The translations under genes and the position numbers were made by a program. The notes under the pieces were generated by a model. That model made no database searches. It was not told where the DNA came from and saw only the letters and a program-made list of their open reading frames with translations. This document shows, piece after piece, positions 1 through 11,203 of a stretch of 64,000 bases of DNA. The DNA lies in contig JAKMXF010000122.1 in assembly GCA_024704765.1 (NCBI GenBank), forward strand, positions 1-64,000, given 5' to 3'. Source of the stretch: Oopsacas minuta. Taxonomy: Eukaryota > Porifera > Hexactinellida > Lyssacinosida > Leucopsacidae. How positions within the stretch are numbered: the first letter of the stretch is position 1; each line of letters opens with the position of its first letter.

Positions 1-3000
1 GATCTTAGCGATTATTCTGCTTTAATGTTCCTATATTATGGGCAAGAGATGGTGGAAATGCGGAATTTGTCTGTTGAGATTCACATATCTGATTCTGATG
101 CACATGGTAATTGTAAAAAACTTGCTTCTCGTCGAAATTATTTTTATCTCTGTAAAAAATATGGTCTTAATTCTCTTGCCTGTAAATTTGGCTTGACTCC
201 TGAACAATTCGGAGAAAATCTACGTGAATCATATCAGGTTCATGAACCTGATCAATTTCCTGTAGAACCTGAGGAGGCTTCTATTGAATACTTGAAGTTG
301 AACACCCCATTTAACACGATAGAAGCAATTCTGTCTGGTGCAAGACATATTGTCGCACTTCAAATCAGTCATGAACCTCAAATTAGAGCATATTTTCGGA
401 CATTATTTAGAAAAAGAGCAAGGGTCTTCACAATTCCTACAAACAAAGGAAAACTACATATAAATGATTGGCATTACTGTGCTCGCTATAAATATCTCAG
501 AGGTAAACCTGTGACCGATTTCAAAAATGATGAATTTCTCTTGTTGCTTCAAGCTGAGGAACAAGAGTTAATTCAATTATACATCACTCTTGATGAATCA
601 TTTTCATTGGATATCAATTTTAGTAATTATCAATTGGAACCAACAAGGAATATGCAAACATATTTCAATGAGATCAAGCATTTATATTTACGTGACGATT
701 ATAGTGCGGTTGTTACTAAATGGAATGAACAAAGAACTAAAGCCTTGTTCTTAGCTGTTCATAAATACTTATACCCAGTAATTACCCAGGAAATGAGATT
801 TTTGTTAAAGACAGAGGCCGAAAAACATGTAATTTGTCAGTCGATGGAAAAGTTGAGTCAATGGATAGATCAAGTACCATATTTATCATCATTAGATCGT
901 ACTTGTGGAGATTCTTCATTTCGCGATCTGATATTCAGCTCTGAACATCTCAATAGCACTCTAATTGCTTGTTCCATATTTCCTGAACATGATATCCCTG
1001 GATATCTGGTTGCATTGGACAAAGATGGGAATGTTGATAGTTATGCTAAACTCAATTTTCTAAAAAATAATTTACGAAAGGGTGATTCACATCAGCCAGA
1101 TTTTCAATTATTTAAAAAATTAATCATCACATATGAACCAAAAATAATTATTCTATCTGCCACTATTAGAAATATATATCACATTCGAGATGAGGTACAA
1201 GTTATTATCAACAATTTGAATGAAGGTTCGAATACTAGTCTTCATTCCCTTGTTGAAATTATGGATCCCAATCTAGCTAATGTCTCTTCCCAGTGCATGA
1301 ACCTTACTTCTGAATTTCCTGATTACCCTATACAATTACGCCATGCTATATCAATGGGTAGGAGAGCGCAAGATTCATTGACAGAGTTTGCATCTCTTGC
1401 TACAGTCCCTCAGAACTTACTATATTTACCTTTACATAATCTACAATCTAGAATTTCCCAGGAAGATTTATGCGATGCATTACAATTTCAGTTATGTAAG
1501 ACTGTTTCGAATGTTGGAGTAGATATCAATTCGTGTTTAAAATCTGAGCATAAATCTTGTCTTTTGAGCTTTGTCCCAGGACTTGGGCCAAGAAAGGCTT
1601 CTGCTTTATTAAAGAGACTCCAACAAGATGGTTCTATACTTGAGAATAGATCACAATTAATTACCATTTGCGAGATTGGCCCCACGGTATTTTTAAATTG
1701 TGCTGCCTTTATTAAAATAGATGTTAAAGATATTCGGGAAAAAGGTACTGATTCCTATATTGAAGATTTGGATGGCTCAAGAGTCCATCCAGAAACTTAT
1801 GATTGGGCGAAGAAAATGGCTGTGGATGCTTTGGAGTATGACGATACCACTGAGGATTTTGATTCTACAGAGGCAGTTCAACGAATTTTACAAAATTCTG
1901 AAAAGTTACGAGAACTAGATCTAGACGCATTCGCATCTCAGCTTGAGAAAGAGAACTTTGGTGATAAACGGGCAACTTTATATGACATACGAGATGAATT
2001 GGAAGGGGGATGTTTCAAAGATAGACGAAAACAATTTCAAGGACTCAATAAACAGGATGTTTTTGAAATCCTATTCGATAATCCTCTTGCTACTCACACT
2101 CAAAAGATATTCGTTAAGGGTAAACTAGTAACATGTAAAGTAGTTAATATTGAGAGACGGAAACCTACTCAAGAACAGTCTACTAAAATTAGTCCAGAAA
2201 GAAATGAGATAACTAGAAAATGGGCTTGTCCATTCTGTAAGAAGTCTGACTTTTCTGAATTTAGTCTTGTTTGGATACATTGTGATGAAGGATCTTGTCC
2301 TGGAGAAGCAATTGGGATACGGACTATACTAGAAAACGGTCTTTATGGCTTTATAAGTATCCATAATATTAGTTCTAGCACTGTTGTCAATGTAGAAAAT
2401 CATGTTCAAATTGGAATGACTATTACTTGTAGAATATTGAGTGTTAATTACCAAAAGTTTTCTCTAGAACTTTCTTGTAAATCTTCAGACCTTCAAGATG
2501 TTGAGAATAGATTTGTAAATCTCAAGGATAAGTTTTACGACTATAAAAAGGAGAAGGATGATACTGAGTGTGAGAAATCGTCATCCAAGAATGATTTGAA
2601 TCATTATATTAAGAGGATAATAGTTCATCCAAAATTTAAAAATTTATCTTATGAGGAATCCTTACCACTTTTAGAAAACCTGCTGGTAGGTGATTGTTTA
2701 ATTCGACCAAGTAGTAGAGGGTATAATCGTTTGACCTTATCTTTGAAAATTGATGACAATATTTATCAACATATTGACATAGTAGAGAAAGATAAAACTC
2801 ATACTTATTCTATTGGAAAATCTCTGTGGATAAATAATGAAGAATATGAAGATTTGGATGAAATCCTAGCAATGTATGTTAACAGAATATCAAACTTTCT
2901 CAAAGAATTGAGAACTCACAAGTGTTTCAGGCCTCCTTCAACCAACGAATTATCTACACTTGAAACACTATTAACTCAAGAAAAACGGATAAATCCATCC

Positions 3001-3450
3001 AGAATTCCATATTTTATTAGTCCTTCAGTGAATTTTCCAGGTAAATTTATCCTTGCATATACTCCAAAACTAAAAGCATTAACTGATTATATTTCTTTGA
3101 ACCCACAAGGTCTCAAGTTTAGAAATAAAATATTCGACTCACTGTCTCAAATGTTGAAATGGTTTAAAGATCACTATGTAATATCTTTGTGTAATAGGGA
3201 AGTATCTACTATAAGACCCTCTCAAAAAATCCCAACGTACCCTAAAAATAGTAGCATCGACGAAAGAACATTCTATTCAAGTAATTTATCAACACAAGAC
3301 AAACAATATACAGCTAAAGAATCTCTTGGACGTCCGAACCCTATCGCAAATTCTGAACATTATCAATCTGTTAGAACGAATTCCAACTACCAATTTCGAA
3401 CTCAAAAGCGACCATTTAAATACAAAAGTAGTATACATCCGTTTAAATAA
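1..3450 (+). CDS. SUPT6H: Transcription elongation factor SPT6, 3' part of gene
   Basis: SPT6 is a nuclear histone chaperone and elongation factor that travels with RNA polymerase II. The frame is open from base 1; the first ATG (base 25) is internal, because family members (about 1700 residues) have roughly 450 more residues upstream. Counting from that ATG, the domains are in canonical order: core with the FGLTPEQFGENLR signature (about 55-68), YqgF-like region (about 315-480), helix-hairpin-helix with VPGLGPRK (about 517-524), DLD segment with DGSRVHPETYDWAKKMA (from about 585), a Cys-containing S1 domain starting WACPFC (733), then tandem SH2 domains (about 865-1060). The phosphopeptide-binding Arg of the first SH2 is kept in IRPSS (893-897). 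The tail after SH2 is short (about 70 residues) and basic, without the long Thr/Pro-rich tail of vertebrate SPT6. The 3.4 kb has no intron. The N-terminal acidic region lies outside the window. Identification is very secure. Confidence 0.96.
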   Translation, partial: DLSDYSALMFLYYGQEMVEMRNLSVEIHISDSDAHGNCKKLASRRNYFYLCKKYGLNSLACKFGLTPEQFGENLRESYQVHEPDQFPVEPEEASIEYLKLNTPFNTIEAILSGARHIVALQISHEPQIRAYFRTLFRKRARVFTIPTNKGKLHINDWHYCARYKYLRGKPVTDFKNDEFLLLLQAEEQELIQLYITLDESFSLDINFSNYQLEPTRNMQTYFNEIKHLYLRDDYSAVVTKWNEQRTKALFLAVHKYLYPVITQEMRFLLKTEAEKHVICQSMEKLSQWIDQVPYLSSLDRTCGDSSFRDLIFSSEHLNSTLIACSIFPEHDIPGYLVALDKDGNVDSYAKLNFLKNNLRKGDSHQPDFQLFKKLIITYEPKIIILSATIRNIYHIRDEVQVIINNLNEGSNTSLHSLVEIMDPNLANVSSQCMNLTSEFPDYPIQLRHAISMGRRAQDSLTEFASLATVPQNLLYLPLHNLQSRISQEDLCDALQFQLCKTVSNVGVDINSCLKSEHKSCLLSFVPGLGPRKASALLKRLQQDGSILENRSQLITICEIGPTVFLNCAAFIKIDVKDIREKGTDSYIEDLDGSRVHPETYDWAKKMAVDALEYDDTTEDFDSTEAVQRILQNSEKLRELDLDAFASQLEKENFGDKRATLYDIRDELEGGCFKDRRKQFQGLNKQDVFEILFDNPLATHTQKIFVKGKLVTCKVVNIERRKPTQEQSTKISPERNEITRKWACPFCKKSDFSEFSLVWIHCDEGSCPGEAIGIRTILENGLYGFISIHNISSSTVVNVENHVQIGMTITCRILSVNYQKFSLELSCKSSDLQDVENRFVNLKDKFYDYKKEKDDTECEKSSSKNDLNHYIKRIIVHPKFKNLSYEESLPLLENLLVGDCLIRPSSRGYNRLTLSLKIDDNIYQHIDIVEKDKTHTYSIGKSLWINNEEYEDLDEILAMYVNRISNFLKELRTHKCFRPPSTNELSTLETLLTQEKRINPSRIPYFISPSVNFPGKFILAYTPKLKALTDYISLNPQGLKFRNKIFDSLSQMLKWFKDHYVISLCNREVSTIRPSQKIPTYPKNSSIDERTFYSSNLSTQDKQYTAKESLGRPNPIANSEHYQSVRTNSNYQFRTQKRPFKYKSSIHPFK

Positions 3451-5018
3451 AATGTTTGAATTCATGTTTTATGTGGCATAATCTTGAGAGTCAATTATTG
3501 AATTCCCCCTATTACTTTAATAGGTTTCTTTTAATTGCAACTCAGGGAATTTGGTATACGACAGTTTCGAAGGTTACCTCAGCATCCCTATCCGCACCGT
3601 TGGTGTTGGCTAGAAGCCCACCTTTTCTAGTGTGAGTTCCTTACACACTTGAATTCTAGTAAGACATACCCCTTCGGCAAACAAAATTTGTACAGACTAC
3701 CCGAATTTAGTTTTTATTCCGAATGTGTGTTGTTTGGGATAAAAGATAAATTCAGGAAAAAAAAACAATAGCCTACTACATACAGGTTAATACACTGCTT
3801 TAGACCACGGATAAGATAAAGTAGAGTTTTTCATATAATGGAATTTACATCAATATCAATTATAATTGTACATCCTTTACACTCCCAATAATGATATTCC
3901 TGACTGCTGGCATAATTTTAGTTTGTCTTCATGAAGATAATGATCTTCCTATTCAAGTTATGATAAAAATGTGAATGAACAAGGGATATTACATAAAAAT
4001 ATAATATTATTAATTATAGGTAAGTTTAATCATCTTCTTTTGAATATCTTTGGGACAAGAGTTGCTAGAAACTATATTCTTGGCCTTGTTGTTGAACAAA
4101 CAGTTACTTGCAGTCATTTAATACAACGTAGCATATCTTTTCCGTTTGTACAACGATCAATACACTCAAAATCCCAATCCTCACATTCTTCAGCCTCAAT
4201 TCTAAGAATAGCCAGCTGAACTAAAACGGATTTAGCATTGGACCTGATAAGCAGTCTGAGGAGAGCTGGGGAAGATTCAACCCTAAGGAATACTTTTTAA
4301 CCAGTAAATATAGCATTTAGAATTTGATTAGATGGTCACTTTTAGTCCTTCTCGATCTAATAGCTGAATCAACACTAAGCTAGATTCAAAGCCTTCTATT
4401 TCAAGAGAATAAAATATTTTACAAGTTTTTTTTGCATTCTGGATTTTAGATGAAATTAATCCATATTCTTATTCAGAGTGATTATATCCACTTGTCTCAT
4501 TTTTGAAGAAAGGTGAGACTTCAGTGATAAGACCATGGTTATCATGTTATATCGTCTATGGGGTTTCTTTACTGTTCCGTTCTCAAGTTGGCCCAAGATA
4601 ATTTAAAGCATAGGTGATAATTCACTTGTATTACCATAATCTTATATAATTGCTTGTTTCAATGCTGAAATGCTACTTCTCTCTAAAAGATTAATTATCA
4701 CAATAAGTAATCATATTATCTTACAACATATAAAATAGGAGAATCTGGTGTCCTATGATGATAAGGTTTCACTTCAAGAGAAGTGCCAATAGTGAAATAT
4801 AGTGAACTGATATACTCGTTGTGTTGGTCAGATTGACAATATTCATTTGAGTAACTTTGGATTGCAAAATAACCTATTTAATTGGAAGAGCTATCGAGAT
4901 TTAGCGATCAAATCAGAGATGTCGTAATACATAATTTTGTTCTTCGTATAATTCTTTACTTAGCTTTAAGGCCTAAAGAAATACATTGCTCACAATTAAA
5001 ATTCTTTCTGATGAATAT
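3451..5018. other. Gene-free spacer downstream of SPT6
   Basis: This stretch of about 1.57 kb is AT-rich and contains the SPT6 3' UTR at its left end. Short frames here (for example 82 codons at 3971-4219) have no recognisable domain. I see no transposon ends or tandem repeats in it. Confidence 0.5.
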
Positions 5019-5805
5019 CAGGGCGTTCAATAAGTCTTGCGGGTCATGTTATACGAAGGGCACTCGAAAAGTTTTGACGTTGAGCGACATATCAGATAGT
5101 AATAATAAAATTGACTATTACATTTTTCAAAATACTCTCCCTGACAATCCATACATTTTTTCATTCTGGTAAACCAATTATCAAAACATTTTTTCCACTC
5201 TTCTTTGGGTATGTCTCTGATCGCTTGGAAAAGTGCGCCCCTCAACTCCTCATTAGTCGAAAATCTCCTCCCACGTAATTGATCTTTGAGTCTAGGGAAC
5301 AACTAGAAGTCGCAAGGGGCTAAATCAGGACTGTAGGGTGGGTGAGGTAATGTTTTGAGTCCAGAATTTTCCAATAACTCACGAGTTCTGATTGTCGTAT
5401 GCGATGATGCATTATCATGATGAAGAAGAATCCTCTAATGTCTGTCTTCTCCCGCTGTGACTCAATTGCTGTGATGACTTTGGATAGGCACACTGTAGTG
5501 TACCAGTCGGCAGTAACAGTCTTTCTATCCTCGAGAGCAACAGCTTCGACAAACCCACTAGATCTGAAAAAAATCGCCCACATTTGTTTTCCAACAGATC
5601 TAGCCCTCCGCACTTTGGTTGGAGGTGGGGCATCTTCTTCAACACACTCCTTTGACATTTGCTTTGTTTCTGGATCATAATGGTATATCCGTGTCTCTTT
5701 ACCTGTAAGGATCTCAGAAACAGCTCTTGAACTTCCAGTAACAAACCTTTTGAGCATAATTTTGTAAAAGTCTATGAGGGATATTTCTTGCTGTAAGTTC
5801 AAAGA
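5019..5805 (-). mobile_element. Truncated mariner element
   Basis: The right-hand tip CAGGGCGTTCAATAAGTCTT starts at 5019, close to a TA dinucleotide, and resembles mariner inverted repeats. The coding part runs leftwards on the minus strand. The other end is missing: recognisable transposase stops at about 5802, where unrelated repeat sequence begins. About the first half of a full 1.3-kb mariner is therefore gone. No second terminal repeat was found. Confidence 0.7.
5027..5802 (-). pseudogene. Mariner-family transposase pseudogene (C-terminal half)
   Basis: The translation carries clear mariner DDD-transposase motifs: SRAVSEILTG followed by HYDPETKQ, then HHDNASSHT, PPYSPDLAPCDF, LFPRLKDQLRGRRF and WFTRMKKCMDCQGEYFEK. 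Lesions seen: the first catalytic Asp position reads TGKET instead of the usual TGDET; there is a 1-nt frameshift near 5436, just before the second catalytic Asp; an in-frame TAG follows CDF near 5303. The N-terminal DNA-binding region is absent. The product cannot be an active transposase. Family assignment is secure from motif order; the exact subfamily is not determined. Confidence 0.9.
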
Positions 5806-5815
5806 ATGGGGGAGT

Positions 5816-6207
5816 CAGTTTTTCATGATCCGATCCGACCGGTCTGGTTTAAAACTCGACCACACCCGACCGCCCGACTAGTAACTTTGACTATACACTG
5901 CCTGGCCAAAAGTATTGGAACACCCTGCCACTTGTGACACAAGTGGCACACGGCGAGAATATGTTGAATATTCTGTGGATACAGCAGAAAGTAGAAATCT
6001 CTTTTGTTCAAGGTTGATGAATTAATATTTATTCAAAACTGTATGAAATTTTTAGTTATGGTCTAGTTTAATCGACTGCTAAGTTGAAGTTTTTGGTCAA
6101 TATGATTACAGTATCAAATTCAGATTTACCATATTCAGAAATTAAGACCGACCGGTACCCGACTCGACTCAACCGGTGCCGGTCAGACCCGACCGGTTCC
6201 ATCTCTG
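5816..6207. mobile_element. hAT-like non-autonomous remnant rich in CCGACCGG motifs
   Basis: The right end, read inward, is CAGAGATGGAACCGGTCGGG, which fits hAT tips of the CAGAGATG type. The left end (from CAG at 5816) carries similar GATCCGACCGGTC and CCCGACC motifs. No 8-bp target duplication is visible, so the boundaries are tentative; the two ends may also come from different insertions. Confidence 0.4.
5893..5948. mobile_element. Tc1-type terminal repeat fragment with palindrome
   Basis: CACTGCCTGGCCAAAAGTAT followed by TGGAACACCC matches the outer end of Tc1-like inverted repeats and is preceded by TA. It runs into a perfect 11-bp-arm palindrome (TGCCACTTGTG, one spacer base, CACAAGTGGCA) at 5926-5948. 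No partner end is present nearby. Confidence 0.55.
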
Positions 6208-6489
6208 ATATATATACCAGGACAGTGCTATCAAATTCTGCAAGATATGAGTTAAGTTTTTTTGAATTGAGCCTTTTCAGGGTAAGGAAATCCAAGGAAT
6301 CAGATTAGACTACTTAAAAAGTTCAAACAGTCATCTTCATCTAGTTTAGGCGCAATTATGCGATGATGTGTTCATTTATACTACTCTAGTGTTTTCATTT
6401 TTTGTTTAACAACGACAGTAATATCCTAATTGATTTTAGGATGTTTAATTTGTTCATTTACTCTACAATTAAGATAAAACCAAGTTCGA

Positions 6490-6908
6490 CGATATATCAC
6501 ACACTTCAAAGGCCTTTCAATTGACAGGTTCCATCGCAATGTACTCCTCAGCCTATAGTATTGTTTTATTACATTTCGCTAATCCAAACAAATTAATTTA
6601 CAATTGTAACAGTGCTGTTCGGATTAGTGAGTGTATACAGTACTGACCTTCCTAAAGAATAACATCTTGTCACCCTGCTTGTAATTCATTGAGACGAGTT
6701 CACTGTACATTATGACTAAACCCAAATGAGTAACATTTATCCAGTTACAAGAAATTGTGTAATATACATGCTTACATACATAACTCTCATGCCATTTTCA
6801 TCGACTAGTATTCACTAGTAATAATGTAGAAAATGAGCATGAGCTATACTACAGGTATGTCTACGGACTATTTGTATTAATTCATACTTCTATATATATT
6901 TAGCAATA
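6490..6908 (+). promoter_or_regulatory. Upstream region of first NHL gene, conserved in both blocks
   Basis: About 400 bases are shared with 22475-22883. The last part contains the motif ATGAGCATGAGCTA (from about 6834), also present as ATGACCATGAGCTAC before 22884 and far upstream of 11204 and 31415. It ends in a pyrimidine/AT tract and TTTAG, 5 bases before the ATG, resembling a 3' splice acceptor. Conservation may simply reflect recent duplication; promoter function is inferred. Confidence 0.35.
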
Positions 6909-7748
6909 ATGGACACAAATAATCCTATTGAACCACAAGCTGTTGAGAATAATTTCGAGAGAGTGAGAAGTGAAATTGATTACATAAGGAAGATACAACC
7001 TCTACTGTGTGCTTTTAAGAGAGGAAAAGGAAATGATGAACTTGCCTATCCACCTTGTGTCACAGTTGACAAGATGACAGGATATATTTACATAGCAGAT
7101 TGTTTGAATGACTGTGTTAATGTATTTGACAGTAATTGTGAAGGAAAGATGTGCTGTCCAAGAAGATTAGTTATTTGTAGGAGTAAGGTTGTAATTTCTC
7201 ATGCCAACTGTATACTGAACTATAGCCTTGATGGTGAATATATTTCTAGAATTGGTAAACAGGGACAAGGAGAGTTAGAATTCAAATATCCTTTGGGTAT
7301 AGAAATCAACGAATCTAATGATGATATTTACATTTGTGATTCTAATAACAATCGAGTTCAAATACTCTCACAAGATTTCAAATACAAATCACAATTTGGT
7401 TCATTCGAATACCCTCGTGATGTTAAACTCTCTAAAGATTACATTTATGTGTTAGATGCATCTAATCCTTGTATCCATCTATTTAATCATAACCACATAC
7501 TCCAGAAGAGTGTAATTTCACTAGGATAAGGAAATCAAGTCGTTACTCCCCGATCATTCTTTATTGACAATCCTAACAACATTCTAATTGCTGATTATAA
7601 CTCTAATTCTATTTCTATCTTCAACCCAAAATTCCAATCAATTCACCATATTTCAGTTTCTAAGCATCCAACTTCAGTAACAGTAGACAATCATGATAGA
7701 GTTATAGTAGTGTGTGATCATACTGTAAACTGTCTACAGATATTTTGA
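6909..7748 (+). pseudogene. NHL beta-propeller gene, block 1 copy 1 (nonsense, internal deletion)
   Basis: The frame starts MDTNNPIEPQAVE and encodes NHL-repeat blades (VTVDKMTGYIYIADC, INESNDDIYICDSNNNRVQI). Compared with its paralogue at 22884 it has two lesions. First, a CAA-to-TAA change at 7527-7529 stops translation after 206 residues, while homology continues to the conserved ending CLQIF and stop at 7746-7748. Second, 33 bp between two GACAGTA repeats are deleted near 7131, removing 11 residues (end of blade 1, start of blade 2) without a frameshift. It could still yield a truncated four-blade protein, but that is unlikely to fold as a propeller. The ATG follows TTTAG-CAATA, like the other copies. 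Confidence 0.85.
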
Positions 7749-7784
7749 TATAACACTCTGTCTATGTTTGTGTTTGTGACTTTG

Positions 7785-8420
7785 GGTGCGCTGCATTTGC
7801 TCGAAATAATGAGGTTGTCATGTTCGGCGAATTAATTCCGATGCATCATTTGTTTGATTAGTATTTTCCGATGTTGTCCTTGTTCGACTGGTAGAAAGCG
7901 CGGGATTTAGAAAATAGTACGGGATCATCATGGGATATTTACTAGGTTAGTTGGCAAAAGGTTGTATGAAGAGGGAATCGGGGATATTTATGCAAACTAT
8001 ATGGCGATGAATGTTTTGTTCTGATTGCTGTTTACTGTTCTGGGATAGCAGGTATTGTATTTATAGGATGGACAATGGAATCACAGTGATTTAACTGTTG
8101 TTACTTCTGGTAAAACTGACTGTAAGTGACTCTGTGTTTTATATTTGAGAAATTTGGACCAGGGACATTTTTGCTTTTAAGCTATTTTGAAGTGTCTTCT
8201 TTGTTTTATAGAAAATGTAGAAGATGACAATAATGTTGCAAAATACGGATATTAAAGGGTAGAAAAAGGTAGAAGGTTTGCAAAAATGGTAGTAGAAAGC
8301 GTGAGATTTAATAGTACGAATCGAACAAATGACAACATTGGAAATGATTAATTGAACATTTTACAACCTCATTATTTCGAACAAATGACAATATGCAGCC
8401 TCGAACAAATGAAAGCGCCA
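7785..8420. repeat. Inverted-repeat element in NHL 3' flank (block 1)
   Basis: The two ends are inverted copies: GCGCTGCATTTGCTCGAAAT and GAGGTTGTCATGTTCG on the left, and on the right TTCATTTGTTCGAGGC and ATGAGGTTGTAAAATGTTC when read in reverse complement. GGTAGAAAGCGCG on the left pairs with the GGTAGTAGAAAGCGTG region on the right. The same element occurs after the gene at 22884. It is absent after the gene at 11204, whose 3' flank passes directly into the tract ATTTCTTTGCTTATTTATTC. It looks like an old MITE that predates the block duplication. Confidence 0.55.
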
Positions 8421-8654
8421 AATGAAATTCCAAACTTCATTTTTATCATTTGAATAATTTCTTTGCTTATTTATTCATTACTTCTTCCATTACTATTTGT
8501 TTATTATTGTAATTCTTCAATTCTACTTTTCTTTTCCTTATTTCATCTTCAAAATGTGTTTTTGATGGGTCTTTCCTCAAATTTTACAATTTTATGTATA
8601 CGACCACTGTTACTTAAGTATACAATTGTTCAGGTCCATCTGAGCATTCTGGCG

Positions 8655-8780
8655 TGTGGAATTTCATAATTACGAGCCTTTGGCTAGTTGCTCCGTGATA
8701 AACTCGCGCAATGCACCTCTATGTATCAATTATTCCCCAAAATGACGCCTCCTTTGAGTATTATACTATAGATATATTAG
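8655..8780. repeat. Family W head repeat (ACGAGCCTTTGGC motif)
   Basis: GAGCATTCTGGCGTGTGGAA followed by ACGAGCCTTTGGCTAG and CTCCGTGATAAACTCGCGCA recurs after the NHL genes at 11204 (about 12290-12430) and 22884 (about 24560-24710), and in longer family members at about 26690-27065 and 49005-49450. Some copies form a short hairpin (ACGAGCC-AAAG-GGCTCGT type). Origin unknown. Confidence 0.5.
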
Positions 8781-8792
8781 AACAATATAATA

Positions 8793-9575
8793 GTGAAAAG
8801 GGCGAGTTATTTCAACAAATGTCAATTGTCTAAGGCTAATTACAATGAAACAACTCTGAGAAAAATGAAAAGGGTGCTTCGAACTAAGGAAAAGAAAGAG
8901 AGTAATAGGGTAGAAATGTTGAGAAATATACCTAAGTCAGAGACTATCCCATATGATGTACATAGTGAGGACTGTATTTGGGATCAATAATCAGAAGATG
9001 TGGTATTTTATGATCATGGAAAATTACTCCTGTTGATTCTGATTGGCTGTAAAGAATCCATGTTTACATATGTAAGTGGAGTGATTTATGAAAATGAAGC
9101 TTTTGAAATAAGTTTACAAATTCGTAAGTTAGCTCCATCAAAGGCAGAAAAGAATTACTCCTGATGGAAATTGTCTCTTTAGTCACTATCCTACATGATT
9201 ACGGGTTCAGACCATTTACAATAGAGAAATTATAGAGTTGTTAATAACGAATATGAAAAATACATATCGAACCCAATGTATCAACTATTGCACCTCACAT
9301 TATGATTTGCTTCCTGAGGAGAATTGTAATACAATAGATTGTGACATATCGGTAGGTATGATGGATCGAGTAGGGTCGTAGGGAACTGACCTAGAACTGT
9401 TTCTAACAGCCCAACTCCTCAAAACCGACATTTTCCTATTAAACATATAGATCGTTGTTGGAACAAATTTTCAGGTTATGGATTCAACGACAGACACAAT
9501 GTGCATCCATAAACTGACAAGAGGTTGTACTACGTTTATATTGAGGCACTTTCAACCAGTTGCAAAAGTAAATAC
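8793..9575 (+). pseudogene. OTU-like protease domain remnant (block 1)
   Basis: Joined over frameshifts, the translation shows ITPDGNCLF then SLSYMITGSDH, and further on DRVGS(stop)GTDLELFLTAQLLKTDIF. This resembles the OTU cysteine-protease pattern: a DGNCLFRS-type active-site segment, then a WGTxxE segment before the hydrophobic strand. The catalytic-Cys motif region has a frameshift, and the Trp before GTDLELF is a TAG stop. OTU domains are often carried by mobile elements, but no transposon ends were found around this one. The counterpart is at 24755-25375. Function is lost; the domain call is by motif only. Confidence 0.45.
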
Positions 9576-11203
9576 AATGGAGAGCGTGATAACTGATAGT
9601 TATGTTGAAGAAATCGATACAGAACAATGATATTCAAAGAATGAAAAGAAATAGTTAAGTATGGAGATTGATTAAAGTAGCGAATTACAGCAAAATAATG
9701 TTAGATCTTTTAGATATACGTATACTAGATTATATATACAAGATTAAGTGCTGGTAAAGTAATACTGGTAACTCTATCTCTATCAAACTACTAGAGTGAT
9801 TGTATGCAAGAAAAATACACTATTAACATATATAATATATAATATGACATAAACTTCCTGGGCTAGTATTGGTATAGTACAAATGGCATCTCTCTAACTT
9901 CACTGGTAACATAATTATAACGTGATAAAGTGTCCTCGATGTATTTCGCTGCCAACTTCACACTCATGGCGTTTCAGTGTATATTGATAAGAAAATGTTC
10001 ATGGCTTCGATGTTATTATAATTAAGTATATTTTCCTCTACAAATATCTGTTTATAGCGGTTTTTAACTGTTCGCTAAATCTTTATATGATAGTACCTCA
10101 ATCTTGTGTGACACTATTCGATCCATCCCAGACAACAACATGATTCGATTAGGTGATTTTAGTCAATGAGGTATTGATTAGACCACCCATATACTAGCGT
10201 CTCCCTCTTCATCATGGTAGTAACGTTTTTGCTGGACACAAGGGGTTATGAATTGTTTAATTATTTGCTGCCGGAGAACTTTGATTACCAGTAAGGCTTG
10301 TTCTTGTACAAGTACCATAGTTATTCAATAATAATCATGTAGTAAATGACCATGAGCTACACTACAGCTTAGTCTACTAAAGATAAGCCTGATCACTGAG
10401 TTAATTTTCACTGGACCAGGGATTAGAGGAAGTGGTTATATTTTTGATAGGAAAATCTATTATCGTGGATAATAGGCAGCTAGTATATTGTCACCGAAAA
10501 ATTGTATCATTGGTATGTAAGAATTCACAAAAGCCACTTTTGTGAATATTTTCAGATCGAAGTGACGGACGTAATCATGAATGTGCCCATAGATGTTCAT
10601 TTTTGAGATTGCGCAATAATCTTGAGAGATATCATATATTATAAGTGTATGGGATCCAAAGTACTCCAAATTCTACCAACTTGATTAGCAATCTAAATTT
10701 GAATAGGATTTCCAAAATTCTCATTCTATTTGCAAATTTTCTTCTTTTGATAACAAAGATGAAAAGTTTTTGAGACCATAAATACTAGTTATATACAATT
10801 ATGGCTAATATATAAAAGAATTTATTTAATGACGTAATTGATTTACAAAACTATGGTTGGTGGCGGAATACGGCACTTGTAGGGGAGTACAAATGAATTG
10901 GTGGAGGGACAAAATTGTCCCGAAATAATCTGTTTGGTTTATTTTCCGGGTGGCAGTGTACTAGATGATTACTATCGGTGAAATGCCTGATACGACAAGG
11001 ATGTCATAAGTCCTACCTATTTAATATACCTGCTCTATCTGAATTGAGCAACCAACCATTTTTGAGACATTATGCCACCTGTACACAAAATCTGAAATCT
11101 AACCTTCTATACACCACACATGTATACACATCTCCTGTTACTATTGTATTCTCCAATCTGCGCTAATTTAAGCTATTCTACCTCTTCTATCCATTTAGCA
11201 ACA
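9576..11203. other. Spacer before second NHL gene of block 1
   Basis: This is non-coding sequence. The left part (to about 10215) matches 25376-25995. The right part (10320 on) matches 28740-29085, 30290-30628 and 31198-31414 of block 2. At 10987-10989 the single CTG is the empty site of the MITE found at 30629-31197. The last 84 bases are open in frame with the gene (hydrophobic leader starting at 11120), but the TTTAG acceptor-like site lies inside that stretch. Confidence 0.55.

Noticed and set aside
3971-4219. 82-codon plus-strand frame after SPT6
   Set aside because: No recognisable domain and biased composition; chance frame in AT-rich DNA.
5415-5744. 109-codon minus-strand frame overlapping the mariner
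   Set aside because: Out-of-frame shadow of the transposase; the mariner motifs are in other frames.
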